DNA of 64,000 nucleotides from Stenotrophomonas sp. BIO128-Bstrain (GTDB lineage: Bacteria > Pseudomonadota > Gammaproteobacteria > Xanthomonadales > Xanthomonadaceae). Shown one piece after another: positions 17,017 to 28,150 of this stretch. Within the stretch, counting starts at the first letter, position 1. Each line of letters starts with the position of its first letter. The notes below the pieces were generated by a model. The model was not told the origin of the DNA, made no database searches, and saw only the letters and a list, made by a program, of their open reading frames with translations. The stretch spans positions 1,612,001 through 1,676,000 of the forward strand of contig NZ_CP124620.1 in assembly GCF_030128875.1 (NCBI RefSeq), read 5' to 3'. Made by a program: the position numbers and the translations under genes.

Positions 17017-17276
17017 TACAGCTGCATTTGAACCCGGCGCACCCAGGCGATCAAAGGGCGGAACTTTGTTCATCCAGACAACTAACACCCAGAAATATCT
17101 GCGATGGCTTACGGCGGTCCAACAATGTCTGCCTCGCGAACCAGAATCTCTACCTCAACGGGGCAGAATTGTCTGATGACGAACACTGATCGTGATGAAT
17201 CGCCGGTCGCGCATCGGCAATGGCGCGCTCAATTTTTGCTCGGAACCACTGGTTGTAGCTCTCGGCCACAGCTGAC
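17017..17276. other. Intergenic stretch right of the IS with no recognised gene
   Basis: No convincing coding frame is seen on either strand. The 5' part of the DsbA-like gene, which would be expected here if the IS had simply inserted, is not recognisable. Composition is less GC-rich than the core genes nearby, as expected of acquired or decaying DNA. Confidence 0.4.
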
Positions 17277-17471
17277 TCAGATTTGGAACTGCTGAAATTG
17301 AACCTGACCATGGAGGAACCGTACGCCAACCGTCTTACGAACAGGGTAGAAGGCAGCTACAGCCGACACTTCCTTATTTAGGATGATGTCCCTGAATGCC
17401 TCAAAATTCCCAATGAAATCAAGAAGGGGCACAATCCTAAGCAAAAGGACAAGAATCAGGAAAACTGACAC
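17277..17471 (-). CDS. Possible small hydrophobic protein
   Basis: A 64-codon frame with a GTG start at 17471 encodes a hydrophobic N-terminus (VFLILVLLLRIVPLLDFI) and a short polar tail. An in-frame stop lies a little upstream, so it cannot be extended. No strong ribosome site precedes it and no family is recognised. It lies in AT-richer DNA and could equally be a remnant. It is listed as a candidate only. Confidence 0.25.
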   Translation of the reverse strand: MSVFLILVLLLRIVPLLDFIGNFEAFRDIILNKEVSAVAAFYPVRKTVGVRFLHGQVQFQQFQI

Positions 17472-17522
17472 AAGACTTGATCCAGAGCCAGACCCACGAA
17501 AGACGGCGCATCATTCATTTCG

Positions 17523-17538
17523 CATAATGTATATTATG
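17523..17538. promoter_or_regulatory. AT-rich palindrome, possible operator
   Basis: CATAAT and ATTATG flank GTAT, a 16-base dyad in the 79-base gap between the small hydrophobic ORF and the next membrane protein gene. AT-rich dyads of this size often serve as operators of small autoregulated units. On the minus strand a short frame beginning MNDAPSFVGLALDQVLC starts just after it and stops after 20 codons, perhaps a decayed gene. Confidence 0.3.
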
Positions 17539-17550
17539 TAAGACTCCGGC

Positions 17551-18228
17551 TTACTGGTCTTCGGCTCCGCAGGCCTGCGCTGTTCGTTGAGACCCAGAAC
17601 CTGGGTCGGATGCATCTCTCTCGACTAGCGCCAACCTGTTTACATCTTCCAGGAACACGTCACCCAGCCTCGTCGCGGCTGCCCAAGTGTCCGTTCGCCA
17701 TAGAGCCACGCCCGATACGCCAACAAGCATGATGCCCCATAAGGAATATGCAACAGAGGTGGCGTTGCTTACGTCAGTAGAAGTGGATGCCAGCAGAAAT
17801 AGAATCAATCCTCCGACGAAGGCCGATACAAAGTAGATCAGCCAGAAGATCAGATTCCAACTTGCCCGTCTCGTAGCAGATGCCGCCTTGGACTTCCAGC
17901 GGATCTGCTGGGTCTCCTGATTCCACTCAATCAGGCTCCATACGTCGGACAGATCACCTAGCGTCCGGCACACCTCGGCACCTGACCGATCACACACCCC
18001 TCGGACCACAGCTGCCGGCAGATAGGTGCCGAACAGCTGCCGCGAAAGAACCTCAACACTCAATGCATCGAGTTCCCACGGATTTTTCCAGTATTGGAGG
18101 AATTCTCGGCGTCGGACGAACTGAAGATCCCTTCGTCCAATCAGCCACCGGAACGCCCCAAGGGCCACGATAGCCAAACCCATGACGATCTTGAGCTGAC
18201 CTCCGGCCAGACTTAGCAACTGCTCCAT
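17551..18228 (-). CDS. Hypothetical membrane protein with three helices
   Basis: A 225-residue protein. An N-terminal membrane helix (residues about 10-30) is followed by a soluble part containing FLQYWKNPWELDALS and a Trp-rich stretch, then two helices (about 125-150 and 160-178) and a polar C-terminus ending CGAEDQ. A purine-rich GGGGGAG is very close to the ATG, so the true start could lie a few codons downstream. It overlaps the end of the preceding small frame by 16 bases, suggesting coupling. I do not recognise the family. Its place next to an IS and truncated genes suggests accessory DNA. Confidence 0.6.
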   Translation of the reverse strand: MEQLLSLAGGQLKIVMGLAIVALGAFRWLIGRRDLQFVRRREFLQYWKNPWELDALSVEVLSRQLFGTYLPAAVVRGVCDRSGAEVCRTLGDLSDVWSLIEWNQETQQIRWKSKAASATRRASWNLIFWLIYFVSAFVGGLILFLLASTSTDVSNATSVAYSLWGIMLVGVSGVALWRTDTWAAATRLGDVFLEDVNRLALVERDASDPGSGSQRTAQACGAEDQ

Positions 18229-18407
18229 ACTCCCCCGACTGACATCCGTGCGTACTTCGAACGATCACCGACCAGGCGCGTCCGGTCAACATCGATCTCT
18301 ACGTCCCGCAAGTCCTTGCCCCAAACCGGAAGCTGTTTCCGCGTGGGATACACCGCGAAGATGCCCAGTTCCACCGCTCGGAATTCCGGCATGACCTCGA
18401 CCAGCAC
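18213..18407 (-). pseudogene. Small conserved-looking frame, probably frameshifted
   Basis: The frame reads GVLVEVMPEFRAVELGIFAVY and WGKDLRDVEIDVDRTRL, with the look of a compact beta-rich protein, and ends overlapping the next gene by 16 bases. It lacks a good start: only a GTG at 18407 is available. A better N-terminus (MTHTPLSAATSPGTVWTFQG) lies just upstream in another frame, starting at 18483. A single frameshift near 18410 would join them into a protein of about 90 residues. Family unknown; it could instead be a genuine 64-residue gene. Confidence 0.35.
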
Positions 18408-18483
18408 TCCGTTTCGCCAGCCGGCCCTGGAAGGTCCAGACGGTACCTGGACTGGTGGCGGCGGAGAGCGGCGTATGTGTCAT

Positions 18484-18667
18484 TTCCAGTGCTTCGCGTC
18501 AGTCACGGCCCGACCTGCACTACCGCCTGATTGCAGGGGAAAGAGCGACCTCTAAGGAAGGTAAAGATCAGTCCGCCCTACCCTCGATGACGAACCCTAA
18601 TCTCCCCTGCTCAGTATCTGCTCTGTATCAGAAGCAGACATCCTCCGAGCACCCCGCCCGCCATCGC
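18484..18667. other. Intergenic stretch without a recognised gene
   Basis: The 184 bases between the broken small gene and the aldo/keto reductase hold no convincing frame. It marks the end of the scarred region. From here on the genes are compact, GC-rich and intact. Confidence 0.4.
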
Positions 18668-20265
<1,598 letters not shown>

Positions 20266-20310
20266 GACGCCAATCTACGCCCCCCAAACACATTCTTGCA
20301 GAGGCATAAT

Positions 20311-20329
20311 CGGATATCGCTTATATCCG
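20311..20329. promoter_or_regulatory. LysR-type operator between flavodoxin and lysR genes
   Basis: CGGATAT and ATATCCG form an inverted repeat with a 5-base centre, 10 bases before the LysR start and about 45 bases before the divergent flavodoxin-like start. It includes ATATCGCTTAT (20314-20324), which recurs with two changes upstream of two hydrolase genes in this region. It is a likely binding site for the adjacent regulator. Confidence 0.6.
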
Positions 20330-20339
20330 GTGCGCATCA

Positions 20340-21233
20340 ATGAGCGTAGAGAACTACGACCAGTTGGCCATGTTCGTCCTGGTGGCGCGGGAGCGCAGTT
20401 TTACCCGGGCTGCGGCCCAGCTGGGCATGTCCCAGCCTGCCCTGAGCCGATCGATGCGGCAGCTGGAAGAGCGCCTGGGTGTGCGCCTGCTTGCCCGGAC
20501 CACCCGCAGTGTGTCGCCCACCGAGGCCGGGGAGCAGCTGCTGCGGGTGATTGCACCGCGCTTCGAGGAAATCGACACGGAGTTGGCCCAGCTCAACGCT
20601 TTTCGCGACAAGCCCGCCGGTCGCCTGCGCATCACGGCAGGTGAACATGCCGCGCTCACCGTGATGCAGCCGGTACTGGGCAGGCTGCTGCCGGCCAATC
20701 CCGATCTGAACATCGAAGTGATCGTCGACTACGGGTTGACCGACATCGTCGCCGAGGGCTTCGACGCCGGCATCCGCATGGGCGAACAGGTGGCCAAGGA
20801 TATGATTGCCGTGCGCGTTGGGCCTGACCTGCGCATGGCCGTGGTCGGATCGCCTGCCTATTTCCAGCGCCATCCGAAACCGAAATCGCCGCACGACCTC
20901 ACCCGGCACAACTGCATCACCATCCGCCTGCCAACCCATGGTGGCATCTTCGCGTGGGAGTTCGAGAAAAAGGGGCAGGAACTGAAAGTACGGGTGGAAG
21001 GCCAACTGGTGTTCAACAACATCGCGCTGCGCCTGGGCGCCGCGCTGGAGGGGCTGGGGCTGGCCTACATGCCCGAGGATCTCGTCCGCACCAACGTGCA
21101 GGCGGGCACCTTGGTCCATGTCCTGCAGGACTGGTGCCCCTCCTTCCCCGGCTACCATCTGTACTACCCGAGTCGCAGGCAGTCGTCGCCTGCGTTCACC
21201 CTGTTGCGTGATGCGTTGCGCTATCGGGATTGA
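20340..21233 (+). CDS. LysR-family transcription regulator
   Basis: A 297-residue regulator. The N-terminal winged helix-turn-helix reads SFTRAAAQLGMSQPALSRSMRQLEERLG, followed by RTTRSVSPTEAG and a periplasmic-binding-protein-like effector domain (GYGLT-type loops, IAVRVGPDLRMAVVGSPAYF). It is of the PA2877/YafC-like subgroup that often controls divergent redox genes. It is divergent from the flavodoxin and aldo/keto reductase pair, which it likely regulates together with itself. A closely similar regulator lies at 25997-26929. Confidence 0.93.
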   Translation: MSVENYDQLAMFVLVARERSFTRAAAQLGMSQPALSRSMRQLEERLGVRLLARTTRSVSPTEAGEQLLRVIAPRFEEIDTELAQLNAFRDKPAGRLRITAGEHAALTVMQPVLGRLLPANPDLNIEVIVDYGLTDIVAEGFDAGIRMGEQVAKDMIAVRVGPDLRMAVVGSPAYFQRHPKPKSPHDLTRHNCITIRLPTHGGIFAWEFEKKGQELKVRVEGQLVFNNIALRLGAALEGLGLAYMPEDLVRTNVQAGTLVHVLQDWCPSFPGYHLYYPSRRQSSPAFTLLRDALRYRD

Positions 21234-21236
21234 GCC

Positions 21237-22379
<1,143 letters not shown>

Positions 22380-22402
22380 TCCGGTCTCCATGTGGGGCGC
22401 TG

Positions 22403-23557
22403 TCAGGGCTTGGGTGCCGGGGTCTGTTCCAACGCCTGCACCGCGCGGGTGGATGCGGCCGCGTAACCGTTGTGGGCCAGCAGTCGGGCCACGTGCTGCA
22501 ACTGTGCGCGGCTGAGGCCCACGCGCTGGCTGGCCGCCATGTGCGAGCGCAGCTGCGCCTCCACGCCGGGCATCACTGCCAGTGCACCCACCGTCGCCAG
22601 CTCACGGCTTTGCCAGTCCAGGTTGTCGCGCTCGAAGATCTCGCCGAACAGGTGCGTCTGCAGGTACTGGTTGATGATCGGGGCGAAGTCCATGACCGGC
22701 CCGGTCACCGGGACACCGGAGATCCGGGTCTGATTGGCGGTGCCCACCGCGCGGAGTGCATCGCCTACGGGAACCTTCCCGGTGGGCGGTTGCCCGGGCG
22801 CGGTGGCGATGCCTTGCACCTCACGTGCGCGCACGACGTTCATCAGCTCGCCCAAGGCGTTGAGGCTCTTCGGGAACCCCGCATAGGCATACAGCTGCAC
22901 GAGCACTTCCTTTGTCTCGCTCAGCGTCAGGCCAGCATCCAGTCCCCGGCGCAAGGCGGCATTGAGCTGGGGCATGTCGCTGCTGGCCGCAGCGGCTGCA
23001 ATCAGCGGGATCGCCTGCTGCCTCGGCGAAAGCGGCCCGGCAACGGGCGCCTCGATGCCTGCTGACGCTTGGCGGTACTGGTCATCACTCACCTGCTCCA
23101 GCCAGGCCACCGATTTTCCCTCTGCCACACCGGTTACCGCGAGATGGGTCATCGCGTTGTGCGGCGCGGCGCCGTGCCAATGCTTGACCCCGGCCGGACA
23201 CACCACCACATCCCCGGCGTGTATCTGCTGCACCGGCTTGCCCCATTCCTGGGTCAGCCCAACGCCAGAGGTAACCACCAATCGCTGCCCGGCGGGATGG
23301 GTGTGCCAGGCCGAACGCGCGCCCGGCTCAAAGCTGACGTATGCGGATGAGACCTGCACGTCCTTGTCCGCTGGGAACAGCGGATCCACGCGCACTTTGC
23401 CAACGAAGGTCTCTGCTGGACCGGCAACGGACGATTGTGTTCCCGACCGGGTGATCTGCTGGATGGGCATTTCGCCGGCGCCGGAGAACGGTGCCGCCAC
23501 GCTCAATGCAGCGCCCAGCAGCGCCGTCTGCGCGGGTGATTTACGAGGCGTGGTCAT
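22403..23557 (-). CDS. Secreted cupin and carboxymuconolactone decarboxylase-like fusion
   Basis: A 384-residue protein with a short signal-like N-terminus. Residues about 60-135 are a cupin barrel with metal-ligand-type His (WHTHPAGQRLVV, then GVKHWHG). Residues about 180-370 hold two carboxymuconolactone decarboxylase/AhpD-like helical modules (LTLSETKEVLVQLYAYAGFPKSLNAL and the repeat ending QLQHVARLLAHNGY). The CxxC pair of AhpD peroxidases is absent. Fusions of this kind occur in many proteobacteria and the substrate is not established. It overlaps the upstream hydrolase gene by four bases and precedes the exported aldo/keto reductase by 23 bases, so the three act together. Confidence 0.85.
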   Translation of the reverse strand: MTTPRKSPAQTALLGAALSVAAPFSGAGEMPIQQITRSGTQSSVAGPAETFVGKVRVDPLFPADKDVQVSSAYVSFEPGARSAWHTHPAGQRLVVTSGVGLTQEWGKPVQQIHAGDVVVCPAGVKHWHGAAPHNAMTHLAVTGVAEGKSVAWLEQVSDDQYRQASAGIEAPVAGPLSPRQQAIPLIAAAAASSDMPQLNAALRRGLDAGLTLSETKEVLVQLYAYAGFPKSLNALGELMNVVRAREVQGIATAPGQPPTGKVPVGDALRAVGTANQTRISGVPVTGPVMDFAPIINQYLQTHLFGEIFERDNLDWQSRELATVGALAVMPGVEAQLRSHMAASQRVGLSRAQLQHVARLLAHNGYAAASTRAVQALEQTPAPKP

Positions 23558-24612
23558 GGTGCAAGCGTCCGGGTGTAGAACGTGGTGAGCGAGGCGACGG
23601 CAGCATCCACGTACTTCGGCACCCAGTAGGTCTCGATGTGCGTGGCCCCCTCCAGCAGCACCAGCTGCTTGTCGATGGTACCGGTTGCTTTGGCGAAGGC
23701 ATCCTGGGTCATGTACAGACTGTCCGCCTTGCTGCCGGCAATCATCAGCAGTGGTTGGTTGATCAGCTCGATCTGGTTGGTGGCGTCCCAGCGCATCAGG
23801 TCCAGCAGGCTGCTGGTCGTGTAGCGGAAGGTGGAATTGGGATGGGCATGCGTCTTCCAGTAATACTCATAGCCCTGCCGATACAGATCGAAGGGGAGCT
23901 TGGCGATCTGCTCGTCGCTGAGGTTGGCATCGCCGGAGTACAGCACTTCGCCGCCGGCGGCCTGCTGTGCGCGCGCCTGCGAAGCCTGCTGCAGGCGCTG
24001 TTGGATGGTGTCCAGCTGCGAGTCGGCATAACCGTTGCGGCGCACTCGGCCAGAGTTGAACATGCTGATCGTGGCTACGGCCTTGAAGCGCTTGTCGGTC
24101 TGCGCGGCCGCCAGCGAGTAGCCGCCGCCACCACAGATGCCGAGCAAGCCCAGGCGCGAGGTGTCCACCCAGGGGAATCGACTGATGAAGTCCGCCATGC
24201 CGTGGATGTCCTCGATGCGGTGGGAAGGCATGTCCACGCTGCGCGGCTGGCCGCCGCTTGCCCCCTGATAGGCCGCATCGGCGGCAATGGCGATGTAGCC
24301 CTGCTGGGCCAGGCGTTGCGCGTACAGGCCGGCCACCTGCTCTTTGACCCCGCCATTGGGGTGGGCAACCACGATGGTCGGGTACTTCCGCGAGGCATCA
24401 AAATTGGCGGGCGTGTAGAAGTTTGCCGCGATCTCGATTCCATTCAGCGGATAGGACACCGAGTGAATGTTGACCTCAATGGGCACATTGCGCGTGATCG
24501 CACCTTCGTAGGCCAGTTGGAAGGGGTTGAGTGTGTAGTCGGCAGCGGAGGCATTGCCTGCTGCCAAGCCGAGAGACATCGCCAACAGCGTGGCGTGCAC
24601 GATGTGCTTCAT
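23554..24612 (-). CDS. Secreted alpha/beta hydrolase, dienelactone hydrolase-like
   Basis: A 352-residue protein with a signal peptide ending NASAADY. The alpha/beta hydrolase fold is clear: strand VVAHPNGG, nucleophile elbow GICGGGG, acid region LLMIAGSKADSLYM and catalytic His in EGATHIETYW. The elbow has Cys where most hydrolases have Ser, as in dienelactone hydrolases. It is the first gene of the operon with the cupin fusion and the exported aldo/keto reductase. A dyad containing the shared ATATC-type motif lies about 115-140 bases upstream. Confidence 0.85.
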   Translation of the reverse strand: MKHIVHATLLAMSLGLAAGNASAADYTLNPFQLAYEGAITRNVPIEVNIHSVSYPLNGIEIAANFYTPANFDASRKYPTIVVAHPNGGVKEQVAGLYAQRLAQQGYIAIAADAAYQGASGGQPRSVDMPSHRIEDIHGMADFISRFPWVDTSRLGLLGICGGGGYSLAAAQTDKRFKAVATISMFNSGRVRRNGYADSQLDTIQQRLQQASQARAQQAAGGEVLYSGDANLSDEQIAKLPFDLYRQGYEYYWKTHAHPNSTFRYTTSSLLDLMRWDATNQIELINQPLLMIAGSKADSLYMTQDAFAKATGTIDKQLVLLEGATHIETYWVPKYVDAAVASLTTFYTRTLAP

Positions 24613-24727
24613 TCAAGTGCTCCGGGTTTGTACGTTACCCCTGACGGCGCGTGTTGCGGGCCGACGGTGGCGGGGTTCAGGAGTAAACCTAACGCCCGTG
24701 CACCCATGGAAACAGAGCATCAGCCGG

Positions 24728-24751
24728 ATATCACTCATGCGTGCATGATAT
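24728..24751. promoter_or_regulatory. Dyad with the shared LysR-type motif upstream of the hydrolase operon
   Basis: ATATCA and TGATAT flank a 12-base centre in the 217-base gap upstream of the hydrolase operon. The first 14 bases, ATATCACTCATGCG, recur exactly at 25994-26007. The position and the long dyad fit a LysR-family binding site. The rest of the gap (24613-24829) shows no gene. Confidence 0.55.
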
Positions 24752-24829
24752 GAATGACGAATTGGCGAGCGGCGCAGCATCCAGGACGCCACACTCCATG
24801 GCGCGATCCATGCACGGGCGCGGTCCGGC

Positions 24830-25924
24830 TCAACGATCCAGATGCTTCTTCTGCAGGAACTCACTCACCAGATCGGCGATCTGGACGTTGTTGAGGTCTG
24901 AGAAGAGGAAGTGGCTGTTGCCACGGATTCCCATCTCCGGCAGATGGATCAGGGTGACATCACCGCCCTGCCGATTGACGGCATCACGCCAGGCGCGGGC
25001 CATTTCCAACCGGGCCCGCCAACTGTCCTGCGCCGGCAGGTCAACCGGCTTGTCAGGAATGTTGTCGCCATACAGCACCAGAATCGGGATCCGGGTCAGC
25101 GCCTTGAATTCCGCGGGCGAAACCAGCGCGGGAGCGACGGTATCGAACGCGCTGGGAATCGGTGCCGGCGCATCGTCCTTTGCGAACACGAAGCTGCTGC
25201 CAGGCTCGAACGCGACGATCGCGCGGACGTTGGGGCTTTTTATGGCCGTCATCCAGCCAGGACCGCCCGCCTGCGAATGGGTAAACAGGATCGCAGGCCC
25301 TGTCTTCTGCAGCACGGCGGCTACCCCGTCCGACACTACGCCGAGGTCGAAGGGGCCGGTGTTGGGCGTGACCGAACGGAAGAACTGGTCAAGCGCGGCC
25401 TCCCCTTTCGGGAACTGGCTGCCACCGAAGTAGTTTGGCCAGAGGCCGATCCGGAACTGGTTGAACCACATCTGATCGTCTGCCACGGGCTTCAGCGTCG
25501 CCTCGACCATGCTTCGGCCGGCCTTGCCGCGTCGGGGTTGATCGATCAGATAGGTAGCGAAACGACGACGCAGGAACAGGTTCTGGAAGCCCTCACGCCC
25601 ATCGGCCGTCGTCTCCCAGCTCTTCGAAGACTGGCCCGCACCGTGCCACATCACGATGGGCAACGTGCGCGCGTCCACCGGCTTCTGGTAGAAGGCGTAG
25701 ACGTGATCGCCGTGATAGCTCTGGCCATCCGGATTGGAGGGCTTCAACGGATCGAACGTGCCAGACTCCTTCTTGGTCGTGCCCCCAGCGAGGAAGCTGC
25801 CTTGCGAATCGATCTGCAGTGGCTCGTTGGCCATGGCGGTCGTGGCGCAGAGGGAAACCGCAACCCAGAGCAGTGTGGAGGGGAGGCTGGGCACCAGAGT
25901 GCGAAGGCGCGTGCGAGTCTGCAT
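24830..25924 (-). CDS. Secreted alpha/beta hydrolase
   Basis: A 364-residue exported hydrolase with signal peptide ending TTAMANE. The oxyanion strand reads IVMWHGAGQSSKSWE, the nucleophile elbow THSQAGGPG, the acid region ILVLYGDNIPD, and a catalytic His lies in GNSHFLFSD. Members of this group are annotated as esterases or lactonases of unknown substrate. It sits between the hydrolase operon and a LysR gene, all on the same strand. A 14-base motif shared with the other hydrolase promoter lies 70-83 bases before its start, at the 3' end of the lysR gene. Confidence 0.85.
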   Translation of the reverse strand: MQTRTRLRTLVPSLPSTLLWVAVSLCATTAMANEPLQIDSQGSFLAGGTTKKESGTFDPLKPSNPDGQSYHGDHVYAFYQKPVDARTLPIVMWHGAGQSSKSWETTADGREGFQNLFLRRRFATYLIDQPRRGKAGRSMVEATLKPVADDQMWFNQFRIGLWPNYFGGSQFPKGEAALDQFFRSVTPNTGPFDLGVVSDGVAAVLQKTGPAILFTHSQAGGPGWMTAIKSPNVRAIVAFEPGSSFVFAKDDAPAPIPSAFDTVAPALVSPAEFKALTRIPILVLYGDNIPDKPVDLPAQDSWRARLEMARAWRDAVNRQGGDVTLIHLPEMGIRGNSHFLFSDLNNVQIADLVSEFLQKKHLDR

Positions 25925-25993
25925 GGGTCACTCCGTGACAGATTGTCAGGGGAATCTATCTTCGGGACCATGCGAGAAGAAGAGCGGGAGTGC

Positions 25994-26007
25994 ATATCAC
26001 TCATGCG
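25994..26007. promoter_or_regulatory. Second copy of the shared regulatory motif
   Basis: ATATCACTCATGCG is identical to 24728-24741. It overlaps the last codons of the LysR gene and lies 70-83 bases upstream of the second hydrolase, a usual position for a LysR activation site. Unlike the copy at 24728 it lacks a clear TGATAT partner half. Confidence 0.5.
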
Positions 26008-26929
26008 CGGAGGGTATAGATGCCTCACTGCCCAGATCACGATCCAGCATGCAGTCGATGAAGGCCCGCAACCCCGGCAGCATGTGCCGTCGGCTCGAGT
26101 AGTACAGATAAAGACCGGGCACCGTCGGCGACCAGTCCGCCAGCACGCGCCGCAGTCGGCCATCGCGCAGTGCCTCGGCGATGTCATCGTCGTTGTAGGC
26201 ATACAGGATGCCGAGCCCTTGCAACGCCGCCGGCACGATGATGTCCTGGTGGTTGGAAATCACGCTGCCTTCGCCAAAAAACTCAACCGTTTTGCCCTTT
26301 TTACTGAATTCCCAGCCCGCGATCCTGCCGCTGCCGGGGAAGCGCCAATTGATGCAGGCATGACGACTTAGATCCGCAGGCGTTCTCGGTTCACCGTAGC
26401 GGGCAAGGTACTCCGGCGATGCGACGGCCAGCAGTTCGACATCCGGCGTCATCCGGACCGCCACCATATCCTTCTGCAGGCGATTGCCCACGCGGATGCC
26501 GGCATCGAAGCCCTCCCCGGCAATGTCGCTCAAGGTGTCATCGATCACGATATCCAGCACCACATCGGGATGGGCACGTGCAAAACGCCCCAGGCGTGGC
26601 GCGATCAGTCGCTTGGCGGCCATGCTGAGCGTGTTGATGCGCAGCGTGCCCGAGGCGTGCGTGCGTGTGTCGACCGCCTCCGCCACGGCCGCGTTCATTT
26701 CACGCAGCATCGGCGCCATGCGTTCGTGCAGCCGCCGCCCCGGCTCGGTCGGAGAAACACTGCGTGTCGTCCGGTTCAACAAGCGCACGCCCAGCCGCGA
26801 CTCCAGCTGGCGAATGGTCTGGCTGAGGGCTGACCGCGACAACCCCAGGTGATCCGCGGCTTTGGCGAAGCTGGACCTGTCCACGACGGCGACGAACGCC
26901 TTCAGTTCTGCGAATTCAGCGCCGCGCAT
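25997..26929 (-). CDS. LysR-family transcription regulator
   Basis: A 310-residue regulator with helix-turn-helix SFAKAADHLGLSRSALSQTIRQLESRLG, then RTTRSVSPTEPG and an effector domain. It shares its subgroup and several exact strings with the LysR at 20340 (RTTRSVSPTE, GEGFDAGIR, LYLYY against HLYYPSRR), so the two are paralogues. It is followed on the same strand by the second hydrolase and is divergent from the NTF2-like and SDR pair. It is a candidate regulator of both hydrolase units through the shared motif. Confidence 0.92.
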   Translation of the reverse strand: MRGAEFAELKAFVAVVDRSSFAKAADHLGLSRSALSQTIRQLESRLGVRLLNRTTRSVSPTEPGRRLHERMAPMLREMNAAVAEAVDTRTHASGTLRINTLSMAAKRLIAPRLGRFARAHPDVVLDIVIDDTLSDIAGEGFDAGIRVGNRLQKDMVAVRMTPDVELLAVASPEYLARYGEPRTPADLSRHACINWRFPGSGRIAGWEFSKKGKTVEFFGEGSVISNHQDIIVPAALQGLGILYAYNDDDIAEALRDGRLRRVLADWSPTVPGLYLYYSSRRHMLPGLRAFIDCMLDRDLGSEASIPSAHE

Positions 26930-27029
26930 TGTGCACTCGTTTCTACATAGCCTGCTCAGATAGTAGGTGATTCTATTACCAGAAGGAACACGTCAATCTG
27001 GCGCCGCCCACCACAACGGAGACACCAGA

Positions 27030-27359
27030 ATGCAAACGCTCGACCTTCCCGAACCGATCGCCGCCTATTTCACTGCGGACCAGCACGATGGCCGCGCGGT
27101 TGCCCGCTGCTTCACGCCAGACGGACGCGTGCTGGATGAAAAGAAGATCCATACAGGCACAGCCCAGATCGAGGCATGGAAAGACGCTTCGTCTGCCAAG
27201 TACACCTATGTCGTGCAGCCTCGCAAGGTGGAGACACTGGATCGCACCTGCATCGTGACCAGCGAAGTGGCCGGCAATTTCCCCGGCAGCCCTGTCCAGC
27301 TGCGTTATGCCTTCACCCTGGAACGCGACAAGATCGCCTCGCTGGAGATCGCGCCATGA
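27030..27359 (+). CDS. NTF2-like (SnoaL-type) small protein
   Basis: A 109-residue cone-shaped fold protein starting MQTLDLPEPIAAYF, with the typical ARCFTPDGRVLDEKK and AFTLERDKIASLEI strands. Such proteins act as small isomerases, dehydratases or binding partners. I chose the ATG at 27030, where GGAGA lies upstream and the fold begins; an earlier ATG would add 21 unlikely residues. Its stop overlaps the start of the SDR gene (ATGA), so the two form a tight pair that probably acts on one substrate. The pair is divergent from the LysR gene at 25997. Confidence 0.82.
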   Translation: MQTLDLPEPIAAYFTADQHDGRAVARCFTPDGRVLDEKKIHTGTAQIEAWKDASSAKYTYVVQPRKVETLDRTCIVTSEVAGNFPGSPVQLRYAFTLERDKIASLEIAP

Positions 27360-28138
27360 CGTTCGATCTTCAATTGGCAGGCAAGCGCGTCCTGGTGACG
27401 GGTGGTGCCCGCGGTCTGGGGGCTGCGGTCGTGGATCTGATGTCCAGGCTGGGTGCGCGTGTCGCGGCGTCGGCGCTGTCGGTGCCGAAGCGCCCTGTCG
27501 ATGGCGTGCGCTATGTGGCGGCGGATCTCGCCACCGCCGAAGGCGTACGCCAGGCATCGGAGGTCACCATGCATCATCTCGGCGGCCTGGACATCCTGAT
27601 CAACGTGGTGGGCGGCTCCTCGGCGCCGGCCGGGGGATTCGCACGGCTGGACGATGCGGAATGGGCGAAGGCGCTGGATCTGAACCTGATGACGGCGGTA
27701 CGGATGGATCGCACCTGGTTGCCTGGGATGATCGCGCAGGGCTCGGGGGTGATCCTGCACGTGACGTCGATCCAGCGAGTACTCCCGCTGCATGACGCCA
27801 CGATTGCCTATGCCGCTGCGAAGGCAGCGTTGTCCACCTACAGCAAAGCGCTCTCCAAGGAAGTCACGCCCAAGGGGGTGCGTGTGGTCCGCGTGTCGCC
27901 GGGCTGGATCGAAACAGAGGCTGCGATCGCATTCGTCGAGCGGATTGCGTCCAATGCGGGCACAGACTATGCGGGTGCCAAGCAGCAGGTCATGCAGGCG
28001 CTGGGAGGCATTCCGCTTAGGCGCCCTGCCCAGCCGGCCGAGGTCGCCGATCTGATTGCATTCCTGGTCTCCCCGCGGGCGGCCTCCATCTCCGGTGTGG
28101 AGTACACCATCGATGGCGGTACTGTGCCGACGGTCTAG
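27356..28138 (+). CDS. Short-chain dehydrogenase/reductase
   Basis: A 260-residue oxidoreductase. The NAD(P)-binding motif TGGARGLG, the NVVGG strand, the catalytic Ser in HVTSIQRVLP, and Tyr and Lys in YAAAKAAL are all present, with GG near the C-terminus (YTIDGGTVPTV). The start is set by the ATGA overlap with the NTF2-like gene. It probably reduces or oxidises a small carbonyl compound. A GGGGGCG/CGCCCCC hairpin lies 15 bases after its stop. Confidence 0.92.
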   Translation: MTFDLQLAGKRVLVTGGARGLGAAVVDLMSRLGARVAASALSVPKRPVDGVRYVAADLATAEGVRQASEVTMHHLGGLDILINVVGGSSAPAGGFARLDDAEWAKALDLNLMTAVRMDRTWLPGMIAQGSGVILHVTSIQRVLPLHDATIAYAAAKAALSTYSKALSKEVTPKGVRVVRVSPGWIETEAAIAFVERIASNAGTDYAGAKQQVMQALGGIPLRRPAQPAEVADLIAFLVSPRAASISGVEYTIDGGTVPTV

Positions 28139-28150
28139 AGCGGACACCTT

